The notes under the pieces: generated by a model
Seen by the model: only the letters and a program-made list of their open reading frames with translations
Database searches by the model: none
What the model was told of the DNA's origin: nothing
Program-made: the position numbers and the translations under genes
Part shown: positions 1-5,133 of the stretch, in pieces
How the letters are laid out: each line of letters starts with the position of its first letter
Numbering within the stretch: the first letter of the stretch is position 1
Assembly: GCF_001854865.1 (NCBI RefSeq)
Contig: NZ_MDDW01000001.1
Span: 448,697 to 454,048 of the forward strand
DNA from: Rhizobium sp. LCM 4573
GTDB lineage: Bacteria; Pseudomonadota; Alphaproteobacteria; Rhizobiales; Rhizobiaceae
Direction: 5' to 3'
Length of the DNA stretch: 5,352 bases

Positions 1-1
1 T

Positions 2-1111
2 ATCGTCCGCTATACCGAGAACCGGCTGAAGGCGACGCTGCCGATCAGCCCGCAGGAAGTGCGCGCCCAGCGCGATATGGCGCGCGCCGTCTATGCCGCC
101 GAAAATGCCCGCACGAAACAGGAGCTGACGGAGGAGCGCGACAGGCTGACCGCCCTGCAGCTTCGCTACGACGCGCTCGCCGAGGAAGCCAAGCGCCTGC
201 ACGGCGAGAACCACGACCTGCATATGCAGATCAACGATCTGGACGTCGAAGCCGCCGAGGCGCGATCGAAGCTGCGCCACGAGGAAAGCCATATTCAGCA
301 ATTGAAGGCTGCAATGGACGGAGCGGAGGAGGCAGGCATCGGCAAGGAGCTGGAGATCGAAACGCTTCAGAAGCGGGTGGCGAAGCTTGCGGCCGATGCC
401 GACAATCTGAAGATCGATCTTTCCACTCGCGATACCGAAGTGGAAAACCTCAAGTTCCGGATAAACGCTCTGCGCGAGGAGCGTGATACGCTGCGAAACG
501 ACGTGAAGCTCCAGACCAACCGCGCCAAGGATGCCGAAACGCGGCTCGCCCAGGAGGAAAGCCGGTCGATGCGCCTGGACGACAAGCTCGCCCGCGAGAT
601 TTCCGAGCGCACCGACAAGGAAAATGCGCTAGAGCGCCGCTCCCAGGAAATCATCCGCCTTCGCGAAAAGGTGAAGGCGGCCAATGCCGAAGCGCGCGAG
701 GCGAACCGTGCATTGCGTGACGGCGCACCGATGAAACCAGGAAAGACGCCTGCTCCGAAGCGCAAGACCAGCGAGGACCGGACGATGGAAAGCTCCTTCC
801 AACCCTTGACCGCAAGGCTGCAGGATGGCGAACTCGATCCGGCAACCGCGGCCCTCGCGGAAGATGTCCGCAACCATGCCACGGCCGTGTCGGAAAGATT
901 GCTGAATGCAGCCTCCAGCGCCAACGACGAAGCGCTGCGGGAGGAGATCGCCTCGATCGCCGCCGACATGGTGGCGCTGACCGCCGATGTCGAAGGCTCC
1001 GCCTCGCCGATCCATCCCATGCTGTCCGGCAAGTCCGGCCTCGGCAAGAAGGATCGCCGGAGCCTTGCGGCCAGAGCGAAGGAAAAGCTCGAAAGCCTGC
1101 ACGGCAACTGA
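2..1111 (+). CDS. Long coiled-coil protein of unknown function, 5'-truncated by the window edge
   Basis: The frame is open from the first bases of the window to a TGA at 1109-1111, giving 369 visible residues. The GTG at 59 is probably internal, because the frame continues upstream without a stop and reads sensibly (IVRYTENRLKATLPISPQE). Visible residues about 29-240 are almost entirely charged helix rich in Glu, Arg, Lys, Ala and Leu with heptad-like spacing, which indicates a long coiled coil. A Pro/Lys-rich linker follows (about 242-258, including KPGKTPAPKRK), then a C-terminal region of about 100 residues that looks helical and ends in a basic tail. I see no catalytic motif. I recall rhizobial proteins of this type with an N-terminal membrane anchor, but that part would lie outside the window. 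It converges on the methyltransferase gene with 27 bp between the two stop codons. Function unknown; a scaffold or cell-envelope role would be a guess. Confidence 0.85.
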   Translation: MVRYTENRLKATLPISPQEVRAQRDMARAVYAAENARTKQELTEERDRLTALQLRYDALAEEAKRLHGENHDLHMQINDLDVEAAEARSKLRHEESHIQQLKAAMDGAEEAGIGKELEIETLQKRVAKLAADADNLKIDLSTRDTEVENLKFRINALREERDTLRNDVKLQTNRAKDAETRLAQEESRSMRLDDKLAREISERTDKENALERRSQEIIRLREKVKAANAEAREANRALRDGAPMKPGKTPAPKRKTSEDRTMESSFQPLTARLQDGELDPATAALAEDVRNHATAVSERLLNAASSANDEALREEIASIAADMVALTADVEGSASPIHPMLSGKSGLGKKDRRSLAARAKEKLESLHGN

Positions 1112-1138
1112 TGCCCCGCGGTTTCGAGGCCGTTCGGG

Positions 1139-1978
1139 TTAGAGCCTGCCCTGCGCCATCGCGATCTCGTAAAGCGCAATTCCGGTCGCCGTCGCCGCGT
1201 TGAGGCTGTCGAGCCCGGGCGACTGCGCGATCCGGGCGGTGCGCACCCTGGACAGGATTTCGGGCGGCAGCCCTTCCCCCTCGGTACCTGTTATCAGCGC
1301 CATGCGACCGGCCGCGGCAATCGACCGGATCTCGGCCTCGCCGGACGGCGAAAGCCCCCAGACGGAAAAGTCCCCCTCCATCAGCGCACCGATGATATCG
1401 AGCGCCGATCCGCCCCGCGCATAGGGCACCGAAAGCACGGAACCCACCGAAACCCGCAGGGCCTTGCGGTAGAGCGGGTCGCATGACGTGGCGTCGAGCA
1501 GTACCGCATCCGCCCCGAAGGCTGCCGCGTTGCGGAAAATCGACCCGATATTGTCATGGTTGGAGATCCCGAAGGCCGCGACGACGAGCGCCTTTCGCGG
1601 AAGGCCGGCGATCAGCCCTTCCGCGGTTTTATTCTCTCCACGGCGCCCGAGCGCCAGCACGCCGCGATGCAGGTGAAAGCCCGCGATCGCGTCGAGAACA
1701 GCGGCGGAAGCCACGAAGACCGGCACGTCTTCCGGAAACTCGGCCAGCATTTCCTCGACGCCCTGCACGCGGTTTTCGAGCAGCAGTACCTTTTCGGCGC
1801 TGAAACCTCGCCCCGTCCCATGGGCGGCGGCGAGCATCCGCAGCACGACGGTGCCCTCGGCGATGAAGCGCCCTTCCCGCCCAGTCAGGTCGCGTTCGCG
1901 GATATGCCGGAACTCCGCTATGCGCGGATCGTCCGGATCATCGATCCGGATCGGAGGCGATATCCGCCGCCGTGTCAC
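1139..1978 (-). CDS. SpoU/TrmH-family RNA 2'-O-methyltransferase
   Basis: 279 residues. These SPOUT enzymes transfer a methyl group from S-adenosylmethionine to a ribose 2'-hydroxyl in tRNA or rRNA, using a deep trefoil knot. All three SpoU motifs are visible. Motif 1 is at residues 140-155 (N140, then NIGSIFRNAAAFG with R149 as the expected catalytic arginine). Motif 2 is at about 227-241 (ALITGTEGEGLPPEI). Motif 3 is at about 250-271 (SPGLDSLNAATATGIALYE). Residues about 25-110 fit the N-terminal SpoU substrate-binding domain. The start is GTG at 1978-1976. It overlaps the TGA of the upstream membrane-protein gene by four bases, and I see no good Shine-Dalgarno, so translation is probably coupled. 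No in-frame ATG precedes M48, which lies inside the domain. The exact RNA target (tRNA G18, 23S rRNA or another) cannot be read from the sequence. Confidence 0.93.
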   Translation of the reverse strand: MTRRRISPPIRIDDPDDPRIAEFRHIRERDLTGREGRFIAEGTVVLRMLAAAHGTGRGFSAEKVLLLENRVQGVEEMLAEFPEDVPVFVASAAVLDAIAGFHLHRGVLALGRRGENKTAEGLIAGLPRKALVVAAFGISNHDNIGSIFRNAAAFGADAVLLDATSCDPLYRKALRVSVGSVLSVPYARGGSALDIIGALMEGDFSVWGLSPSGEAEIRSIAAAGRMALITGTEGEGLPPEILSRVRTARIAQSPGLDSLNAATATGIALYEIAMAQGRL

Positions 1979-2358
1979 GGAGCAGCACCGACCGTCACAT
2001 CGGCGACGATGCGGCCGACCGAAAGATCGAAGACGAAGGCCTTCCGCTCGGTTCCAAGCGATCCGTAGAAGAGTATCTGGCTGCCGGAGAGCGAGGTGGA
2101 CTCCACCGTGAAGCCGGCCGGAAGCGCGGCTGTCGCGGCAAGCGGCTGGTCGGCGGGGACAGCAAAGCCGCCGCTGGCGGCAGCCGGGGCTTCGTCCGGG
2201 CTTTGCGACACCTTGTAGACAACGGCAGCGAGGACGGCCATAAAGCAGACGAACATGATCCCGCCCGAGACCAGTTGCAGAAGCACCATTTTCCGGCGGA
2301 TTCTCTCCATTGCCGGATCAAGCGGCTCTTCCTGTTCCTCGATTTCGGGTTGCGACAT
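1975..2358 (-). CDS. Small single-pass membrane protein of unknown function
   Basis: 127 residues, from ATG at 2358-2356 to TGA at 1977-1975. A good Shine-Dalgarno (AAGGA) lies about 7 nt upstream on the minus strand, which supports this start over the much longer open frame extending antisense through rluD. The protein has an acidic N-terminus (EIEEQEEPLD), a basic patch (RIRRK, 19-23), one hydrophobic segment at about 24-48 (VLLQLVSGGIMFVCFMAVLAAVVYKV) and a 75-residue region that would lie outside the membrane. That last part has an Ala/Pro-rich linker and then a likely beta-rich end. The positive-inside pattern puts the N-terminus in the cytoplasm and the C-terminus in the periplasm. I recall small membrane proteins beside rluD in other Alphaproteobacteria (possibly DUF6476), but cannot verify that this is one. 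It is the first gene of a two-gene unit with the SpoU methylase. Function unknown. Confidence 0.85.
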   Translation of the reverse strand: MSQPEIEEQEEPLDPAMERIRRKMVLLQLVSGGIMFVCFMAVLAAVVYKVSQSPDEAPAAASGGFAVPADQPLAATAALPAGFTVESTSLSGSQILFYGSLGTERKAFVFDLSVGRIVADVTVGAAP

Positions 2359-2397
2359 GGGGTGTCCTTGTGCCGGCAAATGCCATTGGATGAATGA
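2359..2397. promoter_or_regulatory. 39-bp divergent intergenic region
   Basis: This is the only non-coding DNA between the minus-strand membrane-protein gene and plus-strand rluD. It is too short for two complete non-overlapping promoters plus leaders, so at least one promoter must lie inside the opposite gene. I could not find a convincing -35/-10 pair for either direction. The minus-strand ribosome binding site (AAGGA) lies here. The plus-strand side carries a run of overlapping ATG triplets just before the rluD start. Confidence 0.4.
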
Positions 2398-3423
2398 ATG
2401 AACGACCCCTTTAAACAAGGCGAGCCGCCAAGGAAAGTCCTGAAAGCCGCCGATGAAGCCGAAGGCCGCCTCGACGCCTGGCTGACCGCCGTGCTGGAAG
2501 GGGAGTTTTCCCGCAGCCGGATAAAGGCGCTGATCGAGCAGGGAGCGGTCTACCTGAACGGGAAGGCCTGCACCGAGCCGAAGAAGAAGATCGCCCCCGG
2601 CGACACGGTCGAGATCGCTCTTCCCGAACCGGAGGATCCGGAGCCGAAGGGCGAGAACATCCCGCTCGAGGTGCTCTACGAGGATGATGATCTGATCGTC
2701 ATCGCCAAGCCCGCCGGCCTCGTCGTTCATCCCGGCGCCGGCAATTGGACCGGCACGCTCGTCAATGCCCTGATCCACCATTGCGGCGCCAGCCTTTCCG
2801 GCATCGGCGGCGTGAGGCGGCCGGGCATCGTCCACCGCCTCGACAAGGATACGAGCGGCGTCATGGTGATCGCCAAGAACGACATCGCCCATCGCCACCT
2901 TGCCGACCAGTTCGCAGACCATGGCCGCACGGGCTCGCTGGAGCGGGCATATCAGGCCATCGTATGGGGCCGTCCGGGACAGCTCCACGGCACGATCGAC
3001 GCTCCGCTCGGCCGGGCGACGGGCGACCGCACCAAGCGGGCCGTCAAACGCGAGGACAGCGAGGATGCCCGCGAGGCGATCACCCACTACGAGGTTCTCG
3101 AACGCTTCCATGAGAAGCCGGATGCGACCGCGCTCGCCTCGCTGGTGGAGTGCCGGCTGGAAACCGGCAGGACGCACCAGATCAGGGTCCACATGGCCCA
3201 TATCGGCCATCCCCTCGTCGGCGATCTCGATTACAGCGCCGGTTTTCGCACCAAGGCGAACCTCCTGCCCGAACCGGCAAAGAGCGTGGTCGGCCGCTTC
3301 CCGCGCCAGGCGCTTCATGCCTTCCTGCTCGCCTTCGAACATCCCCGTACCGGCGAGGTGATGGAATTCGAGGCCCCCATGCCGGACGACATGCTGGAAC
3401 TGGTGGAAGCCTTTCGGGCATGA
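2398..3423 (+). CDS. rluD: RluA-family (RluD-type) large-subunit rRNA pseudouridine synthase
   Basis: 341 residues, a usual length for RluD-type enzymes. RluD isomerises uridines to pseudouridine in helix 69 of 23S rRNA during 50S assembly. An S4 RNA-binding domain occupies about residues 23-75 (GRLDAWLTAVL, SRSRIKALIEQGAVYLNGK). The catalytic domain follows: LYEDDDLIVIAKPAGLVVHPG (93-113, motif I), GIVHRLDKDTSGVMVIAK (143-160) with D149 as the expected catalytic aspartate, and LETGRTHQIRVHMAHIGHPLVGD (254-276, motif III). RQALHAFLL (303-311) is the usual C-terminal signature. The start is fixed on its left side because the preceding in-frame codon (2395-2397) is TGA. The Shine-Dalgarno is weak. 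The S4 domain and HRLDKDTSG favour RluD over RluA or RluC, but substrate specificity is inferred. It diverges from the membrane-protein/SpoU pair across 39 bp. Confidence 0.95.
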   Translation: MNDPFKQGEPPRKVLKAADEAEGRLDAWLTAVLEGEFSRSRIKALIEQGAVYLNGKACTEPKKKIAPGDTVEIALPEPEDPEPKGENIPLEVLYEDDDLIVIAKPAGLVVHPGAGNWTGTLVNALIHHCGASLSGIGGVRRPGIVHRLDKDTSGVMVIAKNDIAHRHLADQFADHGRTGSLERAYQAIVWGRPGQLHGTIDAPLGRATGDRTKRAVKREDSEDAREAITHYEVLERFHEKPDATALASLVECRLETGRTHQIRVHMAHIGHPLVGDLDYSAGFRTKANLLPEPAKSVVGRFPRQALHAFLLAFEHPRTGEVMEFEAPMPDDMLELVEAFRA

Positions 3424-3430
3424 AACGGGT

Positions 3431-3476
3431 GGTAGGTGGGCTCGGGCAGGCGTATAAAGCACCTGCTCAACCTACC
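3431..3476 (+). promoter_or_regulatory. Two-part inverted repeat in the rluD-AraC gap
   Basis: GGTAGGT (3431-3437) is matched exactly by ACCTACC (3470-3476). Inside it, GCAGG (3446-3450) is matched by CCTGC (3462-3466), leaving an 11-nt loop that contains TATAAA (3453-3458). There is an asymmetric internal loop between the two stems and no T-run, so it is a poor intrinsic terminator. The outer arm ends directly before the GGGA (3477-3480) that serves as the likely ribosome binding site of the AraC gene. It may be an RNA structure at the end of rluD or in the regulator's leader, or an operator dyad. Confidence 0.5.
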
Positions 3477-3486
3477 GGGACATTCC

Positions 3487-4320
3487 ATGAGCCAGTTTAC
3501 GGTCACGAAACTTCTCTGCACGGAACTGGTCACCGCCCGCGATGTCGTATGCAGCGGCGAATGCCGGCATAGGAGCGACGAGGAATGCGCCCATGCCACG
3601 AGCCTCGTCTTTCCCTATCGCGGCGTCTTCCTGCGCCATGTCGGCCACGACGACGCGGTTGCCGAGGCGAACCAGGTTCTGTTCTTCAACCGTGACCAGG
3701 GCTACCGGATCAGCCATCCTGTCGAGGGCGGCGATGCCTGTCTCAGCGTGGATGTGCCGGAAGAGATGCTGGAAGAACTCGTTCCGCAAACGCACCGCAA
3801 TCCCAAGGGCGCGCACTTCGTCTTCAACAAACAGCGTCTGAGGATCGATGCCCGCGCGCAGGCGCTGGTCGCGCTGCTGCGCCATAGCCTGAGCCGCGGC
3901 AGCGCCGAGACGCTCGAGGGCGAAACCCTTGCCATGACCCTGATCCGTAGGGCGGTGGGAGAGCGCACGGCGCATGCAGCTGCTTCCAGCGCCGGCCGGC
4001 AGAAGCTGGTGGACCGGGCAAAGCTCGCCCTCTCCTCCGATCTTGCGAAGCGCTGGACCTTGGCGGAGATCGCCAGGGAGACCGGCGTTTCGCCCGTCTA
4101 TCTCACCCAGGCTTTCCAGCAGGTGGAGGGAACGCCGCTCTACCGCTATCAGCTCCGTCTGCGGCTCGCCCGCGCACTCGACCTGCTCGGCAGTTATGAC
4201 GACCTGACCCGGCTCGGGCTCGATCTCGGCTTTTCCAGCCACAGCCATTTCTCGGCCGCCTTCCGCCAGGCTTATGGCCGAACGCCCGCGGAATTCCAGC
4301 ACTTCGCCGGCCTGCGATAA
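3487..4320 (+). CDS. AraC-family transcriptional regulator
   Basis: 277 residues from ATG 3487, with GGGA six nt upstream; a GTG at 3436 in the same frame would add 17 residues of leader-like sequence and is less likely. The C-terminal ~100 residues are a standard AraC/XylS DNA-binding domain: first helix-turn-helix at about 192-213 (LAEIARETGVSPVYLTQAFQ) and second at about 239-270, with the family signature in LGLDLGFSSHSHFSAAFRQ and YGRTPAEF. The N-terminal part (about 37-90) looks like the small cupin-type sensor fold. It contains a cluster C22-x3-C26-x-H28-x5-C34-x-H36, with a further cysteine at 11 and another at 85. The gene lies 63 bp after rluD on the same strand and 82 bp before a Cys-rich mini-protein gene, its likeliest target. 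The signal it senses is unknown; metal or thiol chemistry is an inference from the cysteines and the neighbour. Confidence 0.92.
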   Translation: MSQFTVTKLLCTELVTARDVVCSGECRHRSDEECAHATSLVFPYRGVFLRHVGHDDAVAEANQVLFFNRDQGYRISHPVEGGDACLSVDVPEEMLEELVPQTHRNPKGAHFVFNKQRLRIDARAQALVALLRHSLSRGSAETLEGETLAMTLIRRAVGERTAHAAASSAGRQKLVDRAKLALSSDLAKRWTLAEIARETGVSPVYLTQAFQQVEGTPLYRYQLRLRLARALDLLGSYDDLTRLGLDLGFSSHSHFSAAFRQAYGRTPAEFQHFAGLR

Positions 4321-4402
4321 AAATCGCTAAAGATTCTGACAGCGCCGCCCATAGCAAAAGTGTTTTCCTTCGCCTGCAACCATCCATTCGGGAGATGAAA
4401 TC
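4321..4402 (+). promoter_or_regulatory. 82-bp gap before the Cys-rich mini-protein gene, probable promoter/operator
   Basis: The gap is more AT-rich than the surrounding genes and holds a short A-rich start (4319-4324), ATTCTGACA (4333-4341) as a possible weak -35, and AT-rich DNA around 4351-4366 where a -10 would fall. No box matches the alphaproteobacterial consensus well. GGGAG at 4390-4394 is a good ribosome binding site, eight nt from the ATG at 4403. An out-of-frame ATG (4395) lies between them. If the AraC protein regulates the mini-protein gene, its binding half-sites should lie here. Confidence 0.4.
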
Positions 4403-4564
4403 ATGAAAGCGAACACCTGTGCTGCCTGCGATTGCGAACTCGACGAGACGCGGATTGCCGTGAAGATCGGCGGCAAGACGGTCGAGGTCTGCTGCGAGGA
4501 ATGCGCCGAGGTGCTGAGAGAAGCCGAAGCCGCGACCCGCACCGCCCTGGCATCCCGAAAGTAA
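4403..4564 (+). CDS. 53-residue Cys-rich protein with a TRASH-like metal-binding motif
   Basis: ATG 4403 to TAA 4562-4564, preceded by a strong GGGAG ribosome binding site. Seven of the first 34 residues are Cys or lie beside one: C6, C9, C11, C30, C31 and C34. The spacing C9-x20-C30-x3-C34 fits the TRASH consensus (C-x19-22-C-x3-C), a zinc-ribbon-like knuckle known from heavy-metal sensing, trafficking and resistance proteins. The order is CAACDC, then a predicted beta hairpin (RIAVKIGGKTVEV), then CCEEC leading into an Ala/Glu-rich helix, which is the expected fold layout. There is no signal peptide or membrane segment, so it is probably cytoplasmic. The AraC regulator lies upstream, and a hairpin that may terminate transcription follows 19 bp after the stop. 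A metallochaperone or metal-buffer role is inferred. I do not recognise a named gene. Confidence 0.85.
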   Translation: MKANTCAACDCELDETRIAVKIGGKTVEVCCEECAEVLREAEAATRTALASRK

Positions 4565-4583
4565 CAGCCCCTAAGCACCCGAT

Positions 4584-4613
4584 GATGCCGGCTTCCGGTG
4601 AGCCGGCATCTTT
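4584..4613 (+). terminator. Perfect 10-bp hairpin with short T tract (possible terminator or leader structure)
   Basis: GATGCCGGCT (4584-4593) and AGCCGGCATC (4601-4610) are exact reverse complements with a 7-nt loop, followed by TTT then CCC. The stem is GC-rich and stable, and it stands 19 bp after the Cys-rich protein stop, as an intrinsic terminator would. The T tract is only three bases, so termination may be partial. The GGAG ribosome binding site of the next gene begins six nt after the stem, so the hairpin could instead sit in the DUF1127 leader. Confidence 0.65.
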
Positions 4614-4627
4614 CCCGGAGAACCACC

Positions 4628-4951
4628 ATGAAGAACGAAGCGCCAACGGTCTTCGACCGAGGGTCGGAAAAGCACGACCTCACTTTCGAGTTTCCGCTTC
4701 CGCCAATTCCGCTGGCAGAAGAAGAGGAAGCATTCACCAACGCTCCGGAACAGCGTGGGCCACTGGGCCTGTTTCGCCATCTTTTCGCCTTCCTCGTGCA
4801 AAGGTTTCGCCGGCGGCGCACGCGGCTGGCGCTCCTAGAATTGACCGAGGATCAGTTGAAGGATATTGGTCTTTCCAGAAGCGAAACATATGGCGGATAC
4901 AGCCGTTACCGGCGAGATGCCTCTCACGCTCTGGAGCGTAAATCTCCATGA
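4628..4951 (+). CDS. DUF1127 protein with acidic N-terminal extension
   Basis: 107 residues from ATG 4628, with GGAG (4617-4620) seven nt upstream; a GTG at 4598 in the same frame lies inside the hairpin loop and is rejected. The DUF1127 core is at about residues 61-88: an Arg-rich run (RFRRRRTR, 59-66) followed by LALLELTEDQLKDIGLSR. Before it comes a ~45-residue extension with a Pro-rich stretch (EFPLPPIPL) and an acidic patch (EEEE, 31-34), then a hydrophobic amphipathic helix (about 47-60). Many DUF1127 proteins are only about 45-75 residues, so this belongs to the longer type. Work on alphaproteobacterial members links DUF1127 proteins to RNA binding and RNA turnover and to phosphate and carbon metabolism. 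No such role is shown here; the arginine run is consistent with RNA contact. rpoH follows after 182 bp. Confidence 0.88.
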   Translation: MKNEAPTVFDRGSEKHDLTFEFPLPPIPLAEEEEAFTNAPEQRGPLGLFRHLFAFLVQRFRRRRTRLALLELTEDQLKDIGLSRSETYGGYSRYRRDASHALERKSP

Positions 4952-4953
4952 AC

Positions 4954-4978
4954 ATACATTACCAAACTGTAATGATAT
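4954..4978 (+). repeat. AT-rich inverted repeat after the DUF1127 gene
   Basis: CATTAC (4957-4962) and GTAATG (4969-4974) are perfect reverse complements around a 6-nt centre. With one bulged A (4975), the flanks ATA and TAT extend the match to nine pairs. It lies just after the DUF1127 stop. No T-run follows, so it is a weak terminator candidate. Its right arm overlaps an extended -10-like element, so an operator role is possible. Confidence 0.45.
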
Positions 4979-4981
4979 AAC
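4973..4981 (+). promoter_or_regulatory. Possible extended -10 promoter element upstream of rpoH
   Basis: TGATATAAC reads as a TGn extended -10 followed by TATAAC, one base from the TATAAT ideal. I see no matching -35 at 16-18 bp upstream, which is tolerated by extended -10 promoters. It would start transcription near 4988, giving an rpoH leader of about 145 nt. Confidence 0.3.
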
Positions 4982-4994
4982 GCTTCTGTGAACA

Positions 4995-5023
4995 CTTGAA
5001 TCACCGTTTCGCCCTACTTATTT
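4995..5023 (+). promoter_or_regulatory. Candidate main rpoH promoter (CTTGAA / TTATTT)
   Basis: CTTGAA (4995-5000) is separated by 17 bp from TTATTT (5018-5023). Against the rhizobial housekeeping consensus CTTGAC-N17-CTATAT this is five of six in the -35 and four of six in the -10. CTTGAA is also the -35 typical of heat-shock (RpoH) promoters, but the CCCCAT-type -10 is not clearly present. Transcription would begin near 5030, leaving a leader of about 100 nt. Which sigma factor uses it cannot be decided from sequence. Confidence 0.5.
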
Positions 5024-5035
5024 GTTAGCTGGGTT

Positions 5036-5062
5036 GGTGCGGGGTCGGAAATGACCCGCATC
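5036..5062 (+). other. Strong hairpin near the predicted 5' end of rpoH mRNA
   Basis: The arms 5036-5046 (GGTGCGGGGTC) and 5053-5062 (GACCCGCATC) form ten pairs with one bulged G (5041), one G-U pair and a 6-nt loop (GGAAAT). No T-run follows, so it is not an intrinsic terminator. It would sit within about ten nt of the 5' end of a transcript from the CTTGAA promoter, where such structures can stabilise mRNA. Confidence 0.55.
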
Positions 5063-5064
5063 CG

Positions 5065-5106
5065 CGGCTCGCCTTCGGCCGTTGGGCTAAATCCAAGAGG
5101 GAGCCG
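5065..5106 (+). other. Possible branched structure in the rpoH leader
   Basis: CGGCTC (5065-5070) pairs with GAGCCG (5101-5106). Inside, GCC/GGC (5071-5073 with 5077-5079) and TTGGG/TCCAA (5082-5086 with 5092-5096, one G-U) could form two small hairpins. Each element is short, so chance pairing in GC-rich DNA is a real alternative. The rpoH ribosome binding site (AGGGGG, 5122-5127) lies just downstream and is not clearly paired. Confidence 0.3.
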
Positions 5107-5133
5107 GAAAATACGATCACAAGGGGGTGCTCT

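Noticed and set aside
1112..1138. Bidirectional terminator between the converging coiled-coil and methylase genes
   Set aside because: The 27 bp hold no stable stem and no T or A runs.
367..1484. Two long minus-strand frames antisense to the coiled-coil gene (367-1179 and 651-1484)
   Set aside because: They are Arg/Ser/Ala-rich low-information translations produced by GC-rich third positions. They overlap each other and real genes, with no recognisable motifs.
1933..1949. CCGGATC/GATCCGG inverted repeat
   Set aside because: It lies inside the methylase N-terminus and encodes the repeated Asp-Asp-Pro stretch; codon choice explains it.
2359..3462. Long open minus-strand frame running antisense through rluD, continuous with the small membrane-protein gene
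   Set aside because: It is the reverse of a clearly functional rluD with conserved motifs. The real gene starts at 2358, where there is a ribosome binding site and a membrane-protein-like sequence.
3472..4302. 276-codon minus-strand frame opposite the AraC gene
   Set aside because: The plus-strand AraC protein has both helix-turn-helix motifs. The antisense product has no family features.
4327..4941. Alternative frames across the mini-protein and DUF1127 genes (minus 4327-4821, plus 4432-4941)
   Set aside because: Both cross the hairpin at 4584-4610 and conflict with two genes that have good ribosome binding sites and recognisable motifs.
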